Shown here: one piece after another, positions 4,211 through 5,591 of the stretch
Layout of the letters: each line of letters starts with the position of its first letter
How positions within the stretch are numbered: the first letter of the stretch is position 1
NCBI GenBank assembly: GCA_947628195.1
Contig: CANQZB010000068.1
Coordinates: 1-5,591 of the forward strand
Direction of reading: 5' to 3'
Source: an uncultured Clostridia bacterium
GTDB lineage: Bacteria > Bacillota > Clostridia > Christensenellales > UBA1242
DNA length: 5,591 bases
Translations under genes and position numbers: made by a program
The notes under the pieces: model-generated
What the model was told of the DNA's origin: nothing
What the model saw: the letters and a program-made list of their open reading frames with translations, nothing else
The model's database searches: none

Positions 4211-5591
4211 ATGGAATATAGAAAATTTGAATTGAAATCTAAATATAAGCCAACTGGCGACCAACCCGAAGCGATTGCATCGCTTGTTGAAGGTGTTAAA
4301 GACGGATTATCGGCACAAGTTTTAAAAGGCGTAACGGGTAGCGGAAAAACATTTACAATGGCAAATGTAATTGCGCAATTAAACCGCCCCACACTTGTGC
4401 TTGCACACAACAAAACTTTGGCCGCACAACTCTGCAACGAATTTAGAGAATTCTTCCCTAACAACAGAGTTGAATTTTTTGTTTCGTATTATGATTATTA
4501 TCAGCCGGAAGCATACATAGTTTCTAGCGACACTTACATTGAAAAAGACATGAGTGTAAATGACGAAATTGATAAACTCCGCCATAGCGCAACAAGCAGT
4601 TTGCTTGAACGAAGCGATACAATTGTTGTTGCTTCGGTTTCTTGCATTTATGGTTTAGGTGCACCAAAAGAATATTATGATTTGCACATATCTTTGCGCG
4701 TTGGTGATAAATTAACGCGTGAGGAGTTGATACATAGGCTTATTAACATTCAATACACCCGAAACGATATTGATTTTCAGCGTTCAACTTTCCGTGCTCA
4801 CGGCGATGTCGTTGATATTTTTCCGGCAGATAGCAGTGAAATTGCAATTAGAGTTGAATTTTTTGATGACGAAATTGAAACTATTAGCGAATTTGAGGTT
4901 GTAACCGGCAAGGTTGTAGACCGATTAAAGCACGCCTCTATATTCCCGGCAAGCCATTACGCTGTGGGAAGCGAAAGACTAAATTCTGCGCTGGAAGAAA
5001 TTAGGCAAGATGCAAAAGAGCGCGAAGAAGCATTCACAAAACAAGGCAAATATATAGAAGCGCAACGCATTAAAGAGCGCACGAATTACGACCTTGAAAT
5101 GATGCAGGAAATGGGATACTGCTCCGGCATTGAAAATTATTCTCGCTATTTTGATGGCAGAAAGCCGGGCGAACCGCCCTACACTTTGCTAGATTATTTT
5201 CCGGAAGGGTTTTTGTTGTTTGTGGATGAAAGCCACATCACGCTTCCGCAAGTGCGAGGCATGTATAATGGCGATAGGGCGCGCAAAACCAGTCTGGTTG
5301 ATTATGGATTTAGATTGCCAAGTGCGTTTGATAATCGCCCGCTTAATTTTGAAGAGTTTAACAACCGCATTGGGCAAGCAATCTATGTTTCTGCCACACC
5401 TAACGAATATGAATTATCCCTTGCAGGAAATGTGGTTGAGCAAGTTATTCGCCCAACATATTTGCTAGACCCTGTTATTGAGGTTCGGCCAAGCAACGGG
5501 CAGGTGGATAATTTATTTGATGAAATTAAAAAAACAACCCAAAAAGGCGGAAAAGTGCTTGTAACCACCCTAACAAAAAAAATGGCAGAAG
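4211..5591 (+). CDS. uvrB: UvrB, excinuclease ABC subunit B (partial at right edge)
   Basis: UvrB is the damage-verifying, helicase-like subunit that is handed the lesion by UvrA and then recruits UvrC. The 460 visible codons stay open to the edge; the family is about 660 residues, so the last third, with the C-terminal UvrC-contact motif, lies outside. Motifs in order: TGDQPEAI (15-22), Walker A GVTGSGKT (40-47), LAHNKTLAAQL (64-74), the DNA-clamping beta-hairpin YYDYYQPEAYI (93-103), SVSCIYGLG (142-150), RNDIDFQRSTFR (184-195), GYCSGIENYSR (302-312), DESH Walker B (339-342), GDRARK (354-359) and SATP (394-397). In IRPTYLLDP a Tyr replaces the usual Gly. The ATG at 4211 gives the standard N-terminus. 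It lies 6 bases after the previous stop, with a weak AAGTAGG ribosome site (4199-4205) overlapping that stop, so it is probably the third, coupled cistron. Confidence 0.98.
   Translation, partial: MEYRKFELKSKYKPTGDQPEAIASLVEGVKDGLSAQVLKGVTGSGKTFTMANVIAQLNRPTLVLAHNKTLAAQLCNEFREFFPNNRVEFFVSYYDYYQPEAYIVSSDTYIEKDMSVNDEIDKLRHSATSSLLERSDTIVVASVSCIYGLGAPKEYYDLHISLRVGDKLTREELIHRLINIQYTRNDIDFQRSTFRAHGDVVDIFPADSSEIAIRVEFFDDEIETISEFEVVTGKVVDRLKHASIFPASHYAVGSERLNSALEEIRQDAKEREEAFTKQGKYIEAQRIKERTNYDLEMMQEMGYCSGIENYSRYFDGRKPGEPPYTLLDYFPEGFLLFVDESHITLPQVRGMYNGDRARKTSLVDYGFRLPSAFDNRPLNFEEFNNRIGQAIYVSATPNEYELSLAGNVVEQVIRPTYLLDPVIEVRPSNGQVDNLFDEIKKTTQKGGKVLVTTLTKKMAE

Noticed and set aside
4090..4585. Two overlapping open frames on the minus strand (124 and 68 codons)
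   Set aside because: Both are opposite the conserved uvrB start and the end of the second small gene; they show no family features.
5189..5568. Three short open frames inside uvrB, on both strands
   Set aside because: The uvrB frame through this region carries the DESH, GDRARK and SATP motifs, so these are chance frames.
1..5591. CRISPR arrays, tRNA or rRNA genes, insertion sequences, riboswitches
   Set aside because: No spaced direct repeats, cloverleaf, transposase or long structured leader was seen; all gaps are under 200 bases and explained by promoters and one terminator.

Overview
The window comes from an AT-rich bacterial chromosome, most likely a low-GC Bacillota (Clostridia-like) genome. 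The reasons are purine-rich AGGAGG-type Shine-Dalgarno sites, sigma-A style promoters, a lipoprotein with a Gram-positive style signal peptide, and UvrB wording typical of Bacillota (LAHNKTLAAQL, then DEIDKLRHSAT). TGG encodes Trp and the visible stops are TAA and TAG, so nothing suggests a recoded UGA. I cannot place it more precisely from sequence alone.

Layout, left to right. (1) Positions 1-540, minus strand: the first 180 codons of uvrA, the damage-sensing ATPase of nucleotide excision repair, running off the left edge. (2) 541-710: a divergent intergenic region with a strong extended -10 promoter for uvrA and a separate promoter for pepF. (3) 711-2474, plus strand: a complete M3B oligoendopeptidase F. 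(4) 2501-2537: a perfect 17-bp hairpin serving as a shared terminator for two convergent genes. (5) 2542-3270, minus strand: a predicted surface lipoprotein of unknown function, with codon choice unlike its neighbours. (6) 3271-3467: a divergent, very AT-rich region that carries the lipoprotein promoter, whose -35/-10 spacer holds a run of ten G, and one or two promoters for the rightward operon. (7) 3468-5591, plus strand: a tight three-gene operon of two small related proteins, each with a predicted winged-helix-like N-terminus and one C-terminal membrane helix, followed by uvrB, which runs off the right edge after 460 codons.

The framework is ordinary excision repair: UvrA and UvrB load at damage and UvrC then cuts. 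Here uvrA and uvrB face away from each other across 3.7 kb, whereas many Bacillota have them together in one operon. Two points stand out. The lipoprotein promoter looks built for phase variation by slippage of a homopolymer in the spacer. The pair of membrane-anchored, possibly DNA-binding proteins is co-transcribed with uvrB. No other gene is supported, and no non-genic stretch exceeds 200 bases.
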